From positions 1-34,318 of the forward strand of contig NZ_LSIC01000202.1 of assembly GCF_001556045.1 (NCBI RefSeq): DNA of 34,318 bases. Reading direction: 5' to 3'. Shown in pieces: positions 22,889 through 31,461 of the stretch (position 1 is the first letter of the stretch; each line of letters begins with the position of its first letter). The stretch is from Bradyrhizobium sp. CCH5-F6 (GTDB lineage: Bacteria > Pseudomonadota > Alphaproteobacteria > Rhizobiales > Xanthobacteraceae). A model generated the notes under the pieces. It ran no database searches. It was given only the letters and a program-made list of their open reading frames with translations, and was not told the DNA's origin. The translations under genes and the position numbers were made by a program.

Positions 22889-23044
22889 CGCTCTCCCGCT
22901 TTCGGGAGAGAGTTGGGGAGAGGGTGTTTCCGCAAAGGGACAATCCCCAAGAGGAGACAAGAGGAGACAGCCCTCACCCGGCGCACGGGACGAAGTTTCG
23001 CTTCGTCCGGATGCGCCGACCTCTCCCGCAAGCGGGAGAGGTGA
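22889..23044. repeat. Two-part palindromic intergenic repeat (family A) between two MCP genes
   Basis: The left module is CTCTCCCGCTTTCGGGAGAG and GTTGGGGAGAGGG; the right module is CCCTCACCCGGCGCACGGGA, CGAAGTTTCGCTTCG and CTCCCGCAAGCGGGAG with an AGGTGAAC end. The spacer holds a 10-base tandem duplication AGAGGAGACA at 22950-22969. The rest of the 453-base gap (22657-23109) shows no gene and no clear promoter for the 562-aa receptor. Confidence 0.85.
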
Positions 23045-23109
23045 ACGAGCCGCGGCAATCGATCCAACCCAAGCCCATTCCGCTTTAGCACCGGTGCGGA
23101 CGGCGAACG

Positions 23110-24846
23110 TCAGGCAGCGCGCACGGTACCCAGGAACTTTCCAACCTCGAGCTTCAGCCGGTTGCTGTCGCCGGACAGCGATTGCGCCGCCGCCAACACC
23201 TGCGAAGACGCCGAGCCGGTCTCGCTCGCGCCGTGCTGGACATCGATGATGTTGGACGACACCTGATGGGTGCCTGCCGCCGCCTGCTGCACGTTGCGGG
23301 AAATCTCCTGCGTCGCGGCGCCCTGCTCTTCGACCGCGGCTGCGATGGTCGAAGAAATCTCCGAGAGCTTTTCGATGGTATGGCTGATGTCCTTGATCGC
23401 GCCGACCGAATGCTCGGTGGCGGTCTGGATGCTGGCGATCTGCTGGCCGATCTCGCCGGTCGCCTTCGCGGTTTGCTCGGCCAGCGCCTTGACCTCGGAG
23501 GCGACGACGGCGAAGCCGCGGCCCGCCTCGCCGGCGCGCGCGGCCTCGATGGTTGCATTGAGCGCCAGGAGATTGGTCTGGCCGGCGATGGTATTGATCA
23601 GCTCGACCACGTCGCCGATCCGTGCCGCGGCAGCGGAAAGCTCGCCGACGCGATCGGTCGTGGTGCGGGCCTGGTTCACCGCCTCGCCCGCGACGCGGGC
23701 CGATTCCTGCACCTGCCGGCTGATCTCGGTGATCGACGACGACAGCTCTTCGGTCGCCGACGCCACCGACTGCACATTGGTGGACGCTTCCTCGGAGGCG
23801 GCAGCAACCATGGTGGTGAGTTCCTGTCCACGCGCCGCAGTCGACGTCAGCGTCGATGCAGAAGCTTCCAGTTCGGTCGAGGCCGACGAGACGGTATCGA
23901 CGATTTCACCGATCGCGGCCTCGAAGCTGTCCGCGAGCTTGTGCATCTCGGCCTTGCGCTGCGCGGCCGCAATCTGATCCTGCCTGATCTTGGCTTCGGC
24001 CTCCTCGCGCGCCTTCTGTTCCGACACGACCTTGAACTTTTCGACCGCCGCAGCGACGCCTCCGACCTCGTCCTTGCGGCCGAGACCAGGCAGCACCACG
24101 GAGAAATCGCCGCCGGCGAGCTTGTCCATGGCCACGGTGAGCGCGCGGATCGGCCGGGCGATGGTCAGGAACGACATCAGCCAGGAGCCGACGAGGACGA
24201 GCACCGCGAACACGCCGACGACCATTCCGACATGCTCGCTCAAGGCCATCTCCTGCACCGAGGCGGCGATATCCTCTTCACTCCGGTGCCTGGCGAAATC
24301 GGCGACCTGATTGGCGACCTGATCCATCTCGCCGGCAATCGGCAACGTGACCTCGCGAGTGAGACGCGCCCCCTCTTCGACGAGCTTGGCGACGCGGGCT
24401 GCGTCGTTTGCGCCCATCGCCGCGATGGTTTCATTGCGCACCGAGGCGACTTGTTGCCCGGCCTTGAGATAATTCGCGGCGTGGGTCTTGAGCGCCTCCA
24501 TCCTCGCGCGATTTTCCGCCGCGGGCGACAGCTTGAGCATTGCATCGGCAACCTTGACCAGCCGGCCGGAACGTTCGACGAGCGCATCGCTCGCCTTCTG
24601 CAATTCGCCTGAGTTGTTGGCGAGACGTATGTCACGTACCGCGAGCTGCATGCTCCGGACCGAGAACTTGGCCTCGACTGCCTCACGCGCCAGTTCCTGC
24701 TGGGCGAACGCGGCCTGGTTGGATCGGCGCACATGGCCGTTTCCAACCATCTGGCTTGCGATCATGGCTCCAACCAGGAGCACTCCAAGCGCCGAAGCGA
24801 TCGCCAGCTTGGTCCCGATCTGCAGATTTCGAAAGAGACTCAACAT
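23110..24846 (-). CDS. Methyl-accepting chemotaxis protein
   Basis: Second chemoreceptor, 578 aa. TM1 is at about 12-34, a helical periplasmic domain follows, TM2 is in [20 protein letters not shown], and HAMP begins [20 protein letters not shown]. The signalling hairpin [20 protein letters not shown] plus [18 protein letters not shown] is identical at its core to the neighbouring receptor, while the periplasmic domains are unrelated at sight, so the two should share signalling partners but not ligands. It ends KFLGTVRAA without a docking pentapeptide. The start is the ATG at 24846 ([13 protein letters not shown]); ten extra residues upstream look unlike a receptor N-terminus. Likely a tandem duplication with sensor replacement. 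Confidence 0.94.
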   Translation of the reverse strand: MLSLFRNLQIGTKLAIASALGVLLVGAMIASQMVGNGHVRRSNQAAFAQQELAREAVEAKFSVRSMQLAVRDIRLANNSGELQKASDALVERSGRLVKVADAMLKLSPAAENRARMEALKTHAANYLKAGQQVASVRNETIAAMGANDAARVAKLVEEGARLTREVTLPIAGEMDQVANQVADFARHRSEEDIAASVQEMALSEHVGMVVGVFAVLVLVGSWLMSFLTIARPIRALTVAMDKLAGGDFSVVLPGLGRKDEVGGVAAAVEKFKVVSEQKAREEAEAKIRQDQIAAAQRKAEMHKLADSFEAAIGEIVDTVSSASTELEASASTLTSTAARGQELTTMVAAASEEASTNVQSVASATEELSSSITEISRQVQESARVAGEAVNQARTTTDRVGELSAAAARIGDVVELINTIAGQTNLLALNATIEAARAGEAGRGFAVVASEVKALAEQTAKATGEIGQQIASIQTATEHSVGAIKDISHTIEKLSEISSTIAAAVEEQGAATQEISRNVQQAAAGTHQVSSNIIDVQHGASETGSASSQVLAAAQSLSGDSNRLKLEVGKFLGTVRAA

Positions 24847-25047
24847 CGGTGCGTTTCCCCGGAAACGAGCTGCCAAGTCGTTGTTGGCCGCTTGGACGTT
24901 GATCGCCCTTACCGCGAAGCTACCGGTGAGAGTTCCAGCTTTTGGTTAACGAGGCCCCTCGCACAAATACGGATCTCGTACGCTAATTAATTGAACGCGA
25001 AGAGGAATGATCGCGTCATAGTTGCAGTTTGCATCTTGAAGTGGGAT

Positions 25048-25293
25048 CTAGGAAGCCTTGCATCCGACGGTCTCGCCGACGAGGCTGATGCGAAAGACCG
25101 GCCTCTTGTTCTCGTCGAGCAACTCCATGCACCACTCGGCGTTCGGCTTCAGACTGCGCGAGATGCCGCCGAGCAGACTGGCGCACACTTCGGTCATCTC
25201 GGTCCAGGCGGCCGCGCGATCCTCGAACTCGTAGGGCTGGTCGGCGGCGCCGGAGTAACGGCCGGTGCTGATGCGGAAGAAGTAGAGCGACAT
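25048..25293 (-). CDS. DUF6894 family small protein, 81 aa
   Basis: The start MSLYFFRISTGRYSG, the middle FEDRAAAWTEMTEVCASLLG and the end ELLDENKRPVFRISLVGE follow the pattern of DUF6894 proteins (xYFFHxxDG ... D..AA..EA ... xxxVxDExGxxVxxV), common and often multicopy in Bradyrhizobium and relatives. The function is unknown. The protein is soluble with no signal peptide. It lies between the MCP pair and a secreted hypothetical protein, all on the minus strand. The 201 bases between it and the MCP start (24847-25047) contain A/T-rich GCTAATTAATTG but no gene. Confidence 0.78.
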   Translation of the reverse strand: MSLYFFRISTGRYSGAADQPYEFEDRAAAWTEMTEVCASLLGGISRSLKPNAEWCMELLDENKRPVFRISLVGETVGCKAS

Positions 25294-25364
25294 CGTTGAA
25301 CCCCTTGCGTGGGAGCGCCCCCGGCCGCACGCAAACTGAGGCGCGAACAGCTACCAACGCATGA

Positions 25365-25399
25365 AAGCCGCCGCCCGTATGACTACGGCGCGGCGGCTT
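25365..25399 (-). terminator. Rho-independent-like terminator of the 195-aa secreted protein gene
   Basis: AAGCCGCCGC (25365-25374) and GCGGCGGCTT (25390-25399) form a 10-bp perfect stem with a 15-base loop. Read on the minus strand the stem is followed by TTCAT, so the hairpin ends in a short T run (GGCTTTCAT). It lies about 57 bases past the stop of the gene ending at 25456 and before the DUF6894 gene, so it probably separates the two transcripts. Confidence 0.6.
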
Positions 25400-25455
25400 C
25401 GTGTTCGATCAATGTTTTCAACGACGAAGCGCGCGGTTCGTCCGCGTGGACCGGC

Positions 25456-26043
25456 TCACTGGGTCGACCGGCGCAGCTCCAGCGGTCCCTCGTTCTTCGC
25501 TGGCTCGGACTTCACCGGCTCGAGCCGGCTGCTCTCGACACGCGGCGTCTCGACGCGCGCGGCGACTTCGGTATTGGACGGTCCGACCGAACCGGTGTGT
25601 TCCGAAGTCCGCAGCGAGCGCGGTCGCGCCGCAGCGCGCGCCATCAGCATCTGATTGCCACCCTGATGGCGGAAGTCGCAATAGGCGAAGCCCATGCCCG
25701 ACACCGAGCCGCGGAAGCTGCGATCGTCGGTCTTCTCGAGGTTGAAGCAGGGCTCGAACGGTATGCCCTTGATCGAGGCGCAGACGTTCTGGCCGCGGAT
25801 CTGGAGCGTATTGCCGGGCAGGCGGAGATGACGGACCGGGCCTGCGCCCGAAAACTGCACCGCACCGGCGGCGCCGAGATCGTCGAGGATGCGGCCTGCG
25901 CCGCGGGTGCCGTCGAAGCAGGTGAAGGCGAACACTTTGCCAGCTACGAAGCGGCGCGCCTCATCGGCGTTCATGCTCCCAGCAATGGCCGGCGCAAACG
26001 TTGCTGCCGCCGTGACAGCCCCCAACACAATACGCGCAAGCAT
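25456..26043 (-). CDS. Secreted hypothetical protein with four cysteines, 195 aa
   Basis: No named domain recognised. The N-terminus MLARIVLGAVTAAATFAPAI and AG is a signal peptide (cleavage near residue 22). The mature domain to about residue 135 has four cysteines (C42, C88, C99, C122), enough for two disulfides, and short beta-like segments (GKVFAFTCFDG, NTLQIRGQNVC, RGSVSGMGFAYCDF). The C-terminal 60 residues are polar and low in complexity (VETPRVESSRLEPVKSEPAK), probably disordered. The start is the ATG at 26043; an earlier in-frame start at 26061 lacks the classical signal-peptide start. An inverted repeat lies 64-100 bases upstream. A hairpin terminator follows. Confidence 0.75.
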   Translation of the reverse strand: MLARIVLGAVTAAATFAPAIAGSMNADEARRFVAGKVFAFTCFDGTRGAGRILDDLGAAGAVQFSGAGPVRHLRLPGNTLQIRGQNVCASIKGIPFEPCFNLEKTDDRSFRGSVSGMGFAYCDFRHQGGNQMLMARAAARPRSLRTSEHTGSVGPSNTEVAARVETPRVESSRLEPVKSEPAKNEGPLELRRSTQ

Positions 26044-26106
26044 GCTCAACTCCGAACCCAACCCCCGCAGCGGGCGATGCCTTATCTCTTTACCCGTTGC
26101 TTACCA

Positions 26107-26143
26107 TACCAACCATGGCGACATTGAAGCAGCTTGGTTGGTA
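26107..26143. promoter_or_regulatory. Inverted repeat TACCAACCA-N19-TGGTTGGTA, candidate operator
   Basis: Two perfect 9-base arms (26107-26115 and 26135-26143) sit upstream of the minus-strand secreted-protein gene and downstream of the acuI-like gene. There is no T tract after the hairpin in either direction, so a regulator-binding site is more likely than a terminator. No cognate regulator is known. Confidence 0.35.
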
Positions 26144-26157
26144 AAGTCTGAACGCCG

Positions 26158-27144
26158 TTAGACAATTTTTACCACGATGCGGCCGCGGACCTCACCGGCC
26201 AGGATTTTAGCGCCCCAATCCGAGACCTCGGCCAGGGGAATTTCCTTAGTAATTTCAATAAGCTTTTCTCGGTCCAGATCGGACGCCAGGCGCTGCCAGG
26301 CGGCTTTCCTGGGCTCAATCGGGCACATCACGGAATCGATGCCGAGAAGGCACACTCCGCGCAAAATAAACGGCGCCACCGAGGACGGCAGGTCCATGCC
26401 GGCCGCCAGGCCGCAAGCCGCAACCGCTCCGCCATATTTCGTCATCGAGAGCAGGTTGGCGAGGGTGGTCGAGCCGACGCTGTCGACACCGCCGGCCCAG
26501 CGCTCCTTGGCGAGGGGCTTTGCCGGTCCCGACAATTCGTTGCGGTCGATGATTTCGGCCGCTCCCAGGTGCTTCAGGTAGTCGGCCTCGGAGGCCCGTC
26601 CGGTCGAAGCGACGACATGGTAGCCGAGCTTCGAGAGCACGGCGATCGCGACCGAGCCGACGCCGCCGGCGGCCCCCGTCACCACGACCGGGCCGCTCTT
26701 CGGCGAGAGACCGTGCTTCTCGAGCGCCAGCACCGCTAGCATTGCAGTGAAGCCGGCGGTGCCGATCGCCATGGCGTCCCGCGCCGACAGGCCTTGCGGC
26801 AAGGCGACCAGCCAGTCGCCCTTCACCCGCGCCTTTTCGGCATAAGCGCCGAGATGGGTCTCGCCCATACCCCAGCCGGTGCAGACCACCTTGTCGCCAG
26901 CCTTCCACTGCGGATGCGAGGACGCTTCGACCGTGCCGGCGAAGTCGATCCCTGCGATCATCGGAAAGCGGCGCACCACCGGCGCCTTGCCGGTGAGCGC
27001 GAGCCCGTCCTTGTAGTTCAGCGTCGACCATTCCACACGGACGGTGACGTCACCATCCATCAGCTCGGCTTCGTCGAATTGCGTCAACGCGGCGGTGGTC
27101 CCCTTGTCCGCCTTGTCGATCCGGATCGCCTTGAATGTGGCCAC
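26158..27144 (-). CDS. acuI: MDR-family acrylyl-CoA reductase / YhdH-type quinone oxidoreductase
   Basis: Zinc-free medium-chain dehydrogenase/reductase (328 aa) of the YhdH/AcuI group, which reduces acryloyl-CoA to propionyl-CoA with NADPH. The GroES-like N-terminal half has [33 protein letters not shown] and [18 protein letters not shown]. The cofactor domain has [20 protein letters not shown], and the family motif GIDSVMCP occurs near residue 275. The start is GTG 27144 with AGGGAG 8 bases upstream. That Shine-Dalgarno lies in the 3' arm of a small hairpin between this gene and the MFS gene 40 bases upstream on the same strand, so the two are likely one transcript. The substrate in vivo is not certain. 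Confidence 0.88.
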   Translation of the reverse strand: MATFKAIRIDKADKGTTAALTQFDEAELMDGDVTVRVEWSTLNYKDGLALTGKAPVVRRFPMIAGIDFAGTVEASSHPQWKAGDKVVCTGWGMGETHLGAYAEKARVKGDWLVALPQGLSARDAMAIGTAGFTAMLAVLALEKHGLSPKSGPVVVTGAAGGVGSVAIAVLSKLGYHVVASTGRASEADYLKHLGAAEIIDRNELSGPAKPLAKERWAGGVDSVGSTTLANLLSMTKYGGAVAACGLAAGMDLPSSVAPFILRGVCLLGIDSVMCPIEPRKAAWQRLASDLDREKLIEITKEIPLAEVSDWGAKILAGEVRGRIVVKIV

Positions 27145-27152
27145 GACTGCAC

Positions 27153-27172
27153 TCCCTGACTTGTTTCAGGGA
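27153..27172 (-). promoter_or_regulatory. Hairpin overlapping the Shine-Dalgarno of the acuI-like gene
   Basis: TCCCTGA (27153-27159) and TCAGGGA (27166-27172) form a 7-bp stem with a 6-base loop. In the minus-strand mRNA the downstream arm contains AGGGA, most of the Shine-Dalgarno for GTG 27144. It has no T tail, so it is not an obvious terminator. It could reduce acuI translation or couple it to the MFS gene. Confidence 0.4.
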
Positions 27173-27184
27173 TTGTTTATCCGA

Positions 27185-28438
27185 TCAGGCAGGTTGCGCA
27201 ACCGCCCGCTCGACAGGTTTCTCCACAATCGGAAGATTGATCAGCGCGGAGAGCACGCCGAACAGGATCGAGAGCCACCAGATCGGCGTGTAGGAACCGA
27301 ACTTTTCAAACACAATGCCCCCCAACCAGACGCCGAGGAAACCGCCGACCTGGTGGCTGACGAAGGCGAAGCCATAGAGCGTCGCGAGCCAGCGCGTTCC
27401 GAACATCAGCGCCACCAGCGCCGAGGTCGGCGGCACCGTCGATAGCCAGGTCAGGCCGGAGATGGCGCCGAACGCGATCGCCGAAAACGGCGTGATCGGG
27501 AATGCGATGAAGGCGAGGGTCGCCAGCGCACGGGTGAAGTAGATGGTCGAGAGGATGTAGCGCTTGGGCAGATAGTTCTGGAGATAGCCGACGCTGAGCG
27601 AGCCGATGATGTTGAACAGGCCGATCGCCGCGATCACCCAGCCGCCGGTTTGCGTGGAGATGCCGCGATCGACCAGAAAGGCCGGCAGATGCACGGTGAT
27701 GAAGGCGAGCTGGAAGCCGCAGGTGAAGAAGCCGAGGACCAGGAGCACGTAGGAGCGGTGGCCGAAGGCTTCGGCAAGCGCCTTGGTGAATGTCTGCTCA
27801 TCCGCGGGCGTCGCGTTTCCCGTATTTGCGACCGGCGGCGTCGAGAGCGCCAGCGACAGCGGAATGATCAACAGCATCAGGAAGCCGAAAACGGAGAGCG
27901 CCTGCTGCCAGCCGAAATTGTCGATCAACGCGACGCCAATCGGCGCGAACAGGAACTGCCCGAACGACCCCGCCGCGGTGCCGGCACCGAGCGCAAGGCC
28001 GCGCTTCTCCGGCGGCAAGAGCTTGCTGAATGCCGACAGCACCAGATTGAACGAGCAGCCGGCAAGACCAAAGCCGACCATCACGCCGGCGCCGATGTCG
28101 AGCGACAGCGGCGTCGAGGAGTAGCGCATCAAGAGCAGGCCGCCGGCATAGAGCAGAGCGCCGACGCACATCACCCGGAACAGGCCGAAGCGATCAGCGA
28201 CCGCGCCGGCGAACGGCTGGCCCAGGCCCCACAACAGATTCTGCACGGCGATCGCGAGGCCAAACACGTCGCGGCCCCAGGAGAACTCATGGCTCATCGG
28301 CTGCACGAAGAAGCCGAGCGCGGAGCGCGGACCAAAGCCGAGCATGCCGATCGCACAGCCGCAGAGAATGATGACGGCCGGGGTGCGCCAGTTGGAGGAA
28401 CGTGAGGCCGGTGCGAGTTCGCCGATCTGTGCCGACAT
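27185..28438 (-). CDS. MFS transporter, 12 TM
   Basis: Major facilitator superfamily permease (417 aa). Twelve hydrophobic segments are visible, starting at VIILCGCAIGMLGFGPRSALG. The loop 2-3 signature GAVADRFGLFRVMCVGALLY corresponds to the MFS motif A (G-x-x-x-D-R-x-G). The style FFVQPMSHEFSWGRDVFGLA resembles oxalate/formate or monocarboxylate-type MFS proteins, so an organic acid is a reasonable guess. The start is the ATG at 28438; the longer in-frame reading adds a non-hydrophobic 45-residue leader from the intergenic region. It is divergent from nadABC across 337 bases and precedes the acuI-like gene on the same strand. The substrate is unknown. Confidence 0.9.
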   Translation of the reverse strand: MSAQIGELAPASRSSNWRTPAVIILCGCAIGMLGFGPRSALGFFVQPMSHEFSWGRDVFGLAIAVQNLLWGLGQPFAGAVADRFGLFRVMCVGALLYAGGLLLMRYSSTPLSLDIGAGVMVGFGLAGCSFNLVLSAFSKLLPPEKRGLALGAGTAAGSFGQFLFAPIGVALIDNFGWQQALSVFGFLMLLIIPLSLALSTPPVANTGNATPADEQTFTKALAEAFGHRSYVLLVLGFFTCGFQLAFITVHLPAFLVDRGISTQTGGWVIAAIGLFNIIGSLSVGYLQNYLPKRYILSTIYFTRALATLAFIAFPITPFSAIAFGAISGLTWLSTVPPTSALVALMFGTRWLATLYGFAFVSHQVGGFLGVWLGGIVFEKFGSYTPIWWLSILFGVLSALINLPIVEKPVERAVAQPA

Positions 28439-28665
28439 GGTCTTCCTCGTCTGTCGTTGGCGGATCCGCAAATGAGCAGCCGCGGGTGAGCCGTTTAATG
28501 CATCTGCATGGAAATCCCAAGTCAAAAACGATTGCATTCCACGAGGAGCTGCCGCGGGAGCATTGCGTTTCAATACGGCCTCGCTCGACGCATCCGCCGC
28601 GAACTAACGGGAATGTGTGGGGAAAGACCTAGCGGCACGCCTTGAGGCGTGCTAAGTTTGATTTA

Positions 28666-28680
28666 CTCAGATTGAGCATA
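28666..28680. promoter_or_regulatory. Candidate NadQ operator 1 upstream of nadABC
   Basis: CTCAGATTGAGCATA contains the imperfect dyad CTCA-N3-TGAG. It matches the second site (28740-28754) at 14 of 15 positions. The site lies 96 bases before the nadA ATG, near a possible promoter: TTGATT at 28658-28663 with an A/T-rich stretch CATATTTAG about 15-17 bases later, which would place the operator between the -35 and -10 elements. Confidence 0.6.
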
Positions 28681-28702
28681 TTTAGTAGCAGCGGAGTTCA
28701 GC

Positions 28703-28718
28703 CCGGCCTCTCGGCCGG
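28703..28718 (+). other. GC hairpin between the two nad operators
   Basis: CCGGCC-TCTC-GGCCGG forms a 6-bp stem followed by ATTTCTCGGGCC. It lies exactly in the interval between the two candidate operators, probably within the nadA leader. The T run is too short to call it a terminator with confidence, so a simple spacer or leader structure is also possible. Confidence 0.35.
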
Positions 28719-28739
28719 ATTTCTCGGGCCTAACATATT

Positions 28740-28754
28740 CTCATATTGAGCATA
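28740..28754. promoter_or_regulatory. Candidate NadQ operator 2 upstream of nadABC
   Basis: CTCATATTGAGCATA, with the dyad CTCA-N3-TGAG, ends 21 bases before the nadA ATG. It starts 74 bases downstream of operator 1, close to seven turns of B-DNA, so both sites face the same side of the helix. The adjacent TTCTCATATTGAG and AGCATAAATC add A/T-rich flanks. CGGGAGG at 28764-28770 is the nadA Shine-Dalgarno. Confidence 0.62.
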
Positions 28755-28775
28755 AATCGCACACGGGAGGCTTCA

Positions 28776-29882
28776 ATGCCGATCACTGGAATTTACGGCC
28801 CCGATGACTTCGCCAGCCGGCCGCAGGGCGAACCCACCACCTTCCCCCGCGTTGCGCCGGCGCCCAGGGGACCGAAATTGCCGATGCCCGCGCTGGAATG
28901 GACGCCGCGGGTCGAACGTGCCACCGCCCCGCTCTACGAGCGCGTGAAACACGTGATCCCACCGATCGAATGGCCGCTGATGGCGCCGACCATCAACGCG
29001 ATCAACGAGCTGAAGCGCGCGCGAGGCGCGGTCATCCTCGCCCACAACTACCAGGCCCCGGAGATCTTCCACTGCGTTGCAGATATCGGCGGCGACTCGC
29101 TCCAGCTCGCAGTCGAGGCCACCAAGGTGAAGGCCGACATCATCGTGCAGTGCGGCGTGCACTTCATGGCGGAGACCTCGAAGCTCCTCAATCCGGACAA
29201 GACCGTTCTGATCCCGGATTCGCGCGCGGGCTGCTCGCTCGCAGCGAGCATCACCGGCGCGGACGTGAAGCTGCTCCGGGAAAAGTTTCCGGGCGTGCCC
29301 GTCGTTGCCTATGTCAACACCTCGGCAGAGGTGAAGGCGGAGGTCGATATCTGCTGCACGTCCTCGAACGCGGTGCAGGTCGTCGAGAGCCTGGGCGCTC
29401 GAAGCGTGATCTTCCTGCCCGACCGATACCTCGCCACCTATGTGGCTTCGAAGACCGACGTGAAGATCATCGCCTGGAAGGGCGCGTGCGAGGTGCATGA
29501 GCGCTTCACGGGCGAGGAGCTGCGGACCTTCCGCGAGGCCGATCCGTCCGTCCAGATCATCGCGCATCCGGAATGCCCGCCGGACGTGCTGGCGGAAGCC
29601 GACTTCACCGGTTCGACCGCGCACATGATCAACTGGGTGCGCGCGAAGCGGCCGCGGCGCCTCGTCATGATCACCGAATGCTCGATGGCCGACAACGTGC
29701 GGGCGGAGCTTCCCGACGTGGAGATGCTGCGGCCCTGCAATCTCTGCCCGCACATGAAGCGCATCACGCTCGCCAACATTCTGGAGAGCCTGCTGACGCT
29801 TGGCGAGGAGGTGACGATCGATCCCGCGCTTGCGGAACGTGCACGGCGATCGGTCGAGCGCATGATCAATTTGAAGAATTGA
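28776..29882 (+). CDS. nadA: Quinolinate synthase
   Basis: Condenses iminoaspartate with dihydroxyacetone phosphate to quinolinate, step two of de novo NAD synthesis (368 aa). It uses a [4Fe-4S] cluster whose three cysteine ligands are probably C126 ([13 protein letters not shown]), C267 (AHPECPPDV) and C321 or C324 ([10 protein letters not shown]). [30 protein letters not shown], and the [11 protein letters not shown] segment are family motifs. The roughly 70-residue N-terminal extension before [10 protein letters not shown] is the long form. The start is ATG 28776 behind GGGAGG; an in-frame TTG at 28746 would translate the operator. It is first in nadA-nadB-nadC with 9-base and 10-base gaps. 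Confidence 0.97.
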   Translation: MPITGIYGPDDFASRPQGEPTTFPRVAPAPRGPKLPMPALEWTPRVERATAPLYERVKHVIPPIEWPLMAPTINAINELKRARGAVILAHNYQAPEIFHCVADIGGDSLQLAVEATKVKADIIVQCGVHFMAETSKLLNPDKTVLIPDSRAGCSLAASITGADVKLLREKFPGVPVVAYVNTSAEVKAEVDICCTSSNAVQVVESLGARSVIFLPDRYLATYVASKTDVKIIAWKGACEVHERFTGEELRTFREADPSVQIIAHPECPPDVLAEADFTGSTAHMINWVRAKRPRRLVMITECSMADNVRAELPDVEMLRPCNLCPHMKRITLANILESLLTLGEEVTIDPALAERARRSVERMINLKN

Positions 29883-29891
29883 GAGCACAGC

Positions 29892-31451
29892 ATGCAGCAC
29901 AACGTCCACAACCTCACCCGCACCACCGACGACGTCGTCATCGTCGGCGGTGGCCTTGCCGGACTGTTCTGCGCGCTGAAGCTTGCGCCGCGGCCGGTGA
30001 CGTTGATCTCGGCGGCACCGCTCGGACAGGGCGCATCGTCCGCATGGGCGCAAGGCGGCATCGCCGCGGCGGTGGCCGAAGGCGATACGCCGGAGGCCAT
30101 AGCACTCGGGATCGCACGCGAGGCGGCGCCGCGCATCCATGATCTTCTCGCCTATGACGTTCCGTTCGACCGCGATCCCGGCGGCAGGCTTGCCGTCGGG
30201 CGGGAAGCTGCGCACTCCGCGCGGCGCATCGTCCATGTGCGCGGCGATGGCGCCGGCGCCGCGATCATCGCAGCGCTGAGCGAAGCCGTGCGACGCACGC
30301 CCTCGATCCGCCTGATCGAAGGCTTTGTCGCCGAAGCCCTGTCGACCGAGGACGGCGCCGTCACCGGCCTTCAATTGCGCGAGGCAGGCAATCCCGCGGC
30401 ACGGCCCGTCGTGCTCGCTTCGCGCGCGATCGTGCTTGCAACCGGCGGACTCGGCCATCTCTATGGCGTCACCACGAACCCGCTCGAGGCCAGCGGCTCC
30501 GGCCTGGCCATCGCAGCCCACGCCGGCGCCGTGATCGCCGACCCTGAATTCGTGCAGTTCCACCCCACCGCGATCATGGTCGGGCGCGATCCGGCCCCGC
30601 TCGCCACCGAAGCCCTGCGTGGCGAAGGCGCGACGCTGATCAACGGCGATGGCGAACGATTCATGAGAGCGCGCCATCCGCTCGCCGAGCTCGCACCACG
30701 CGACATCGTGGCCCGCGGCGTGTTCGCGGAGATCGCGGCGGGGCGCAGCGTCTTCCTCGATGCCCGGCAGGCGCTGGGTCCCCGCTTCGCCGACAAGTTT
30801 CCGACCGTGCATGCGAGCTGCATCGCCGCCGGCATCGATCCCGCGACGCAGCCGATTCCGATTGCGCCCGCCGCGCATTACCACATGGGCGGAATCGCAG
30901 TTGACGCCAGCGGCCGCAGCTCGATCGACGGCTTGTGGGCCGGCGGCGAAGTGTCCTCGACCGGCATGCATGGCGCCAACCGTCTCGCCTCCAACTCGCT
31001 GCTGGAGGCCGTGGTCTATGCCGCGCGGATTGCCGACGACATCGCCGGCCGCACAGTGCCATCGCCCGGCCGCGTTCCCGACGCGCTGGTGATGCCGCGC
31101 GCCGGCACGCTGGATGCCGCAGCGGTGAAGCGGCTGCGCACGATGATGAGCGCCCATGTCGGCGTGATCCGCGACGGCGACGGGCTTGCGGAAGCCGTGC
31201 GCCACTTCGCCATGCTCGAACGTGAGGCGGGAAGCATCGCCCTCCGCAACATAGCTATTTCGGCCCTGCTCGTCGCCGCTTCCGCCTGGACACGGCGCGA
31301 GAGCCGGGGTGCGCATTTCCGCTCCGATCATCCGGCGGACGCGCCCGGACCGGCCCGGAGAACGATGACGACGCTCGCCGCGGCACGCGAGGTGGCGGAG
31401 ACCCTGAACGAGCGTCCGTTGCCGCGCATCGCGCAATCCATGACCGCCTGA
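29892..31451 (+). CDS. nadB: L-aspartate oxidase
   Basis: FAD enzyme (519 aa) that oxidises L-aspartate to iminoaspartate, the NadA substrate. The dinucleotide fold is [18 protein letters not shown] at about 14-31. Flavin and substrate motifs follow: [45 protein letters not shown], and [20 protein letters not shown], with R364 and S368 in [13 protein letters not shown] near the flavin ring. The C-terminal helical domain is somewhat shorter than in E. coli. It belongs to the succinate dehydrogenase/fumarate reductase flavoprotein family; operon context rules out other members. The ATG follows the nadA stop by 9 bases with GAGAG upstream. Confidence 0.97.
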   Translation: MQHNVHNLTRTTDDVVIVGGGLAGLFCALKLAPRPVTLISAAPLGQGASSAWAQGGIAAAVAEGDTPEAIALGIAREAAPRIHDLLAYDVPFDRDPGGRLAVGREAAHSARRIVHVRGDGAGAAIIAALSEAVRRTPSIRLIEGFVAEALSTEDGAVTGLQLREAGNPAARPVVLASRAIVLATGGLGHLYGVTTNPLEASGSGLAIAAHAGAVIADPEFVQFHPTAIMVGRDPAPLATEALRGEGATLINGDGERFMRARHPLAELAPRDIVARGVFAEIAAGRSVFLDARQALGPRFADKFPTVHASCIAAGIDPATQPIPIAPAAHYHMGGIAVDASGRSSIDGLWAGGEVSSTGMHGANRLASNSLLEAVVYAARIADDIAGRTVPSPGRVPDALVMPRAGTLDAAAVKRLRTMMSAHVGVIRDGDGLAEAVRHFAMLEREAGSIALRNIAISALLVAASAWTRRESRGAHFRSDHPADAPGPARRTMTTLAAAREVAETLNERPLPRIAQSMTA

Positions 31452-31461
31452 AGGAGGCCCC

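Noticed and set aside
22950..22969. Tandem AGAGGAGACA as a possible CRISPR or microsatellite
   Set aside because: Only two units and no spacers; it is part of the spacer of a family A repeat.
27145..27184. Hairpin between MFS and acuI-like genes as a transcription terminator
   Set aside because: No T tract follows the stem on the minus strand, and the two genes are too close for separate promoters to be obvious.
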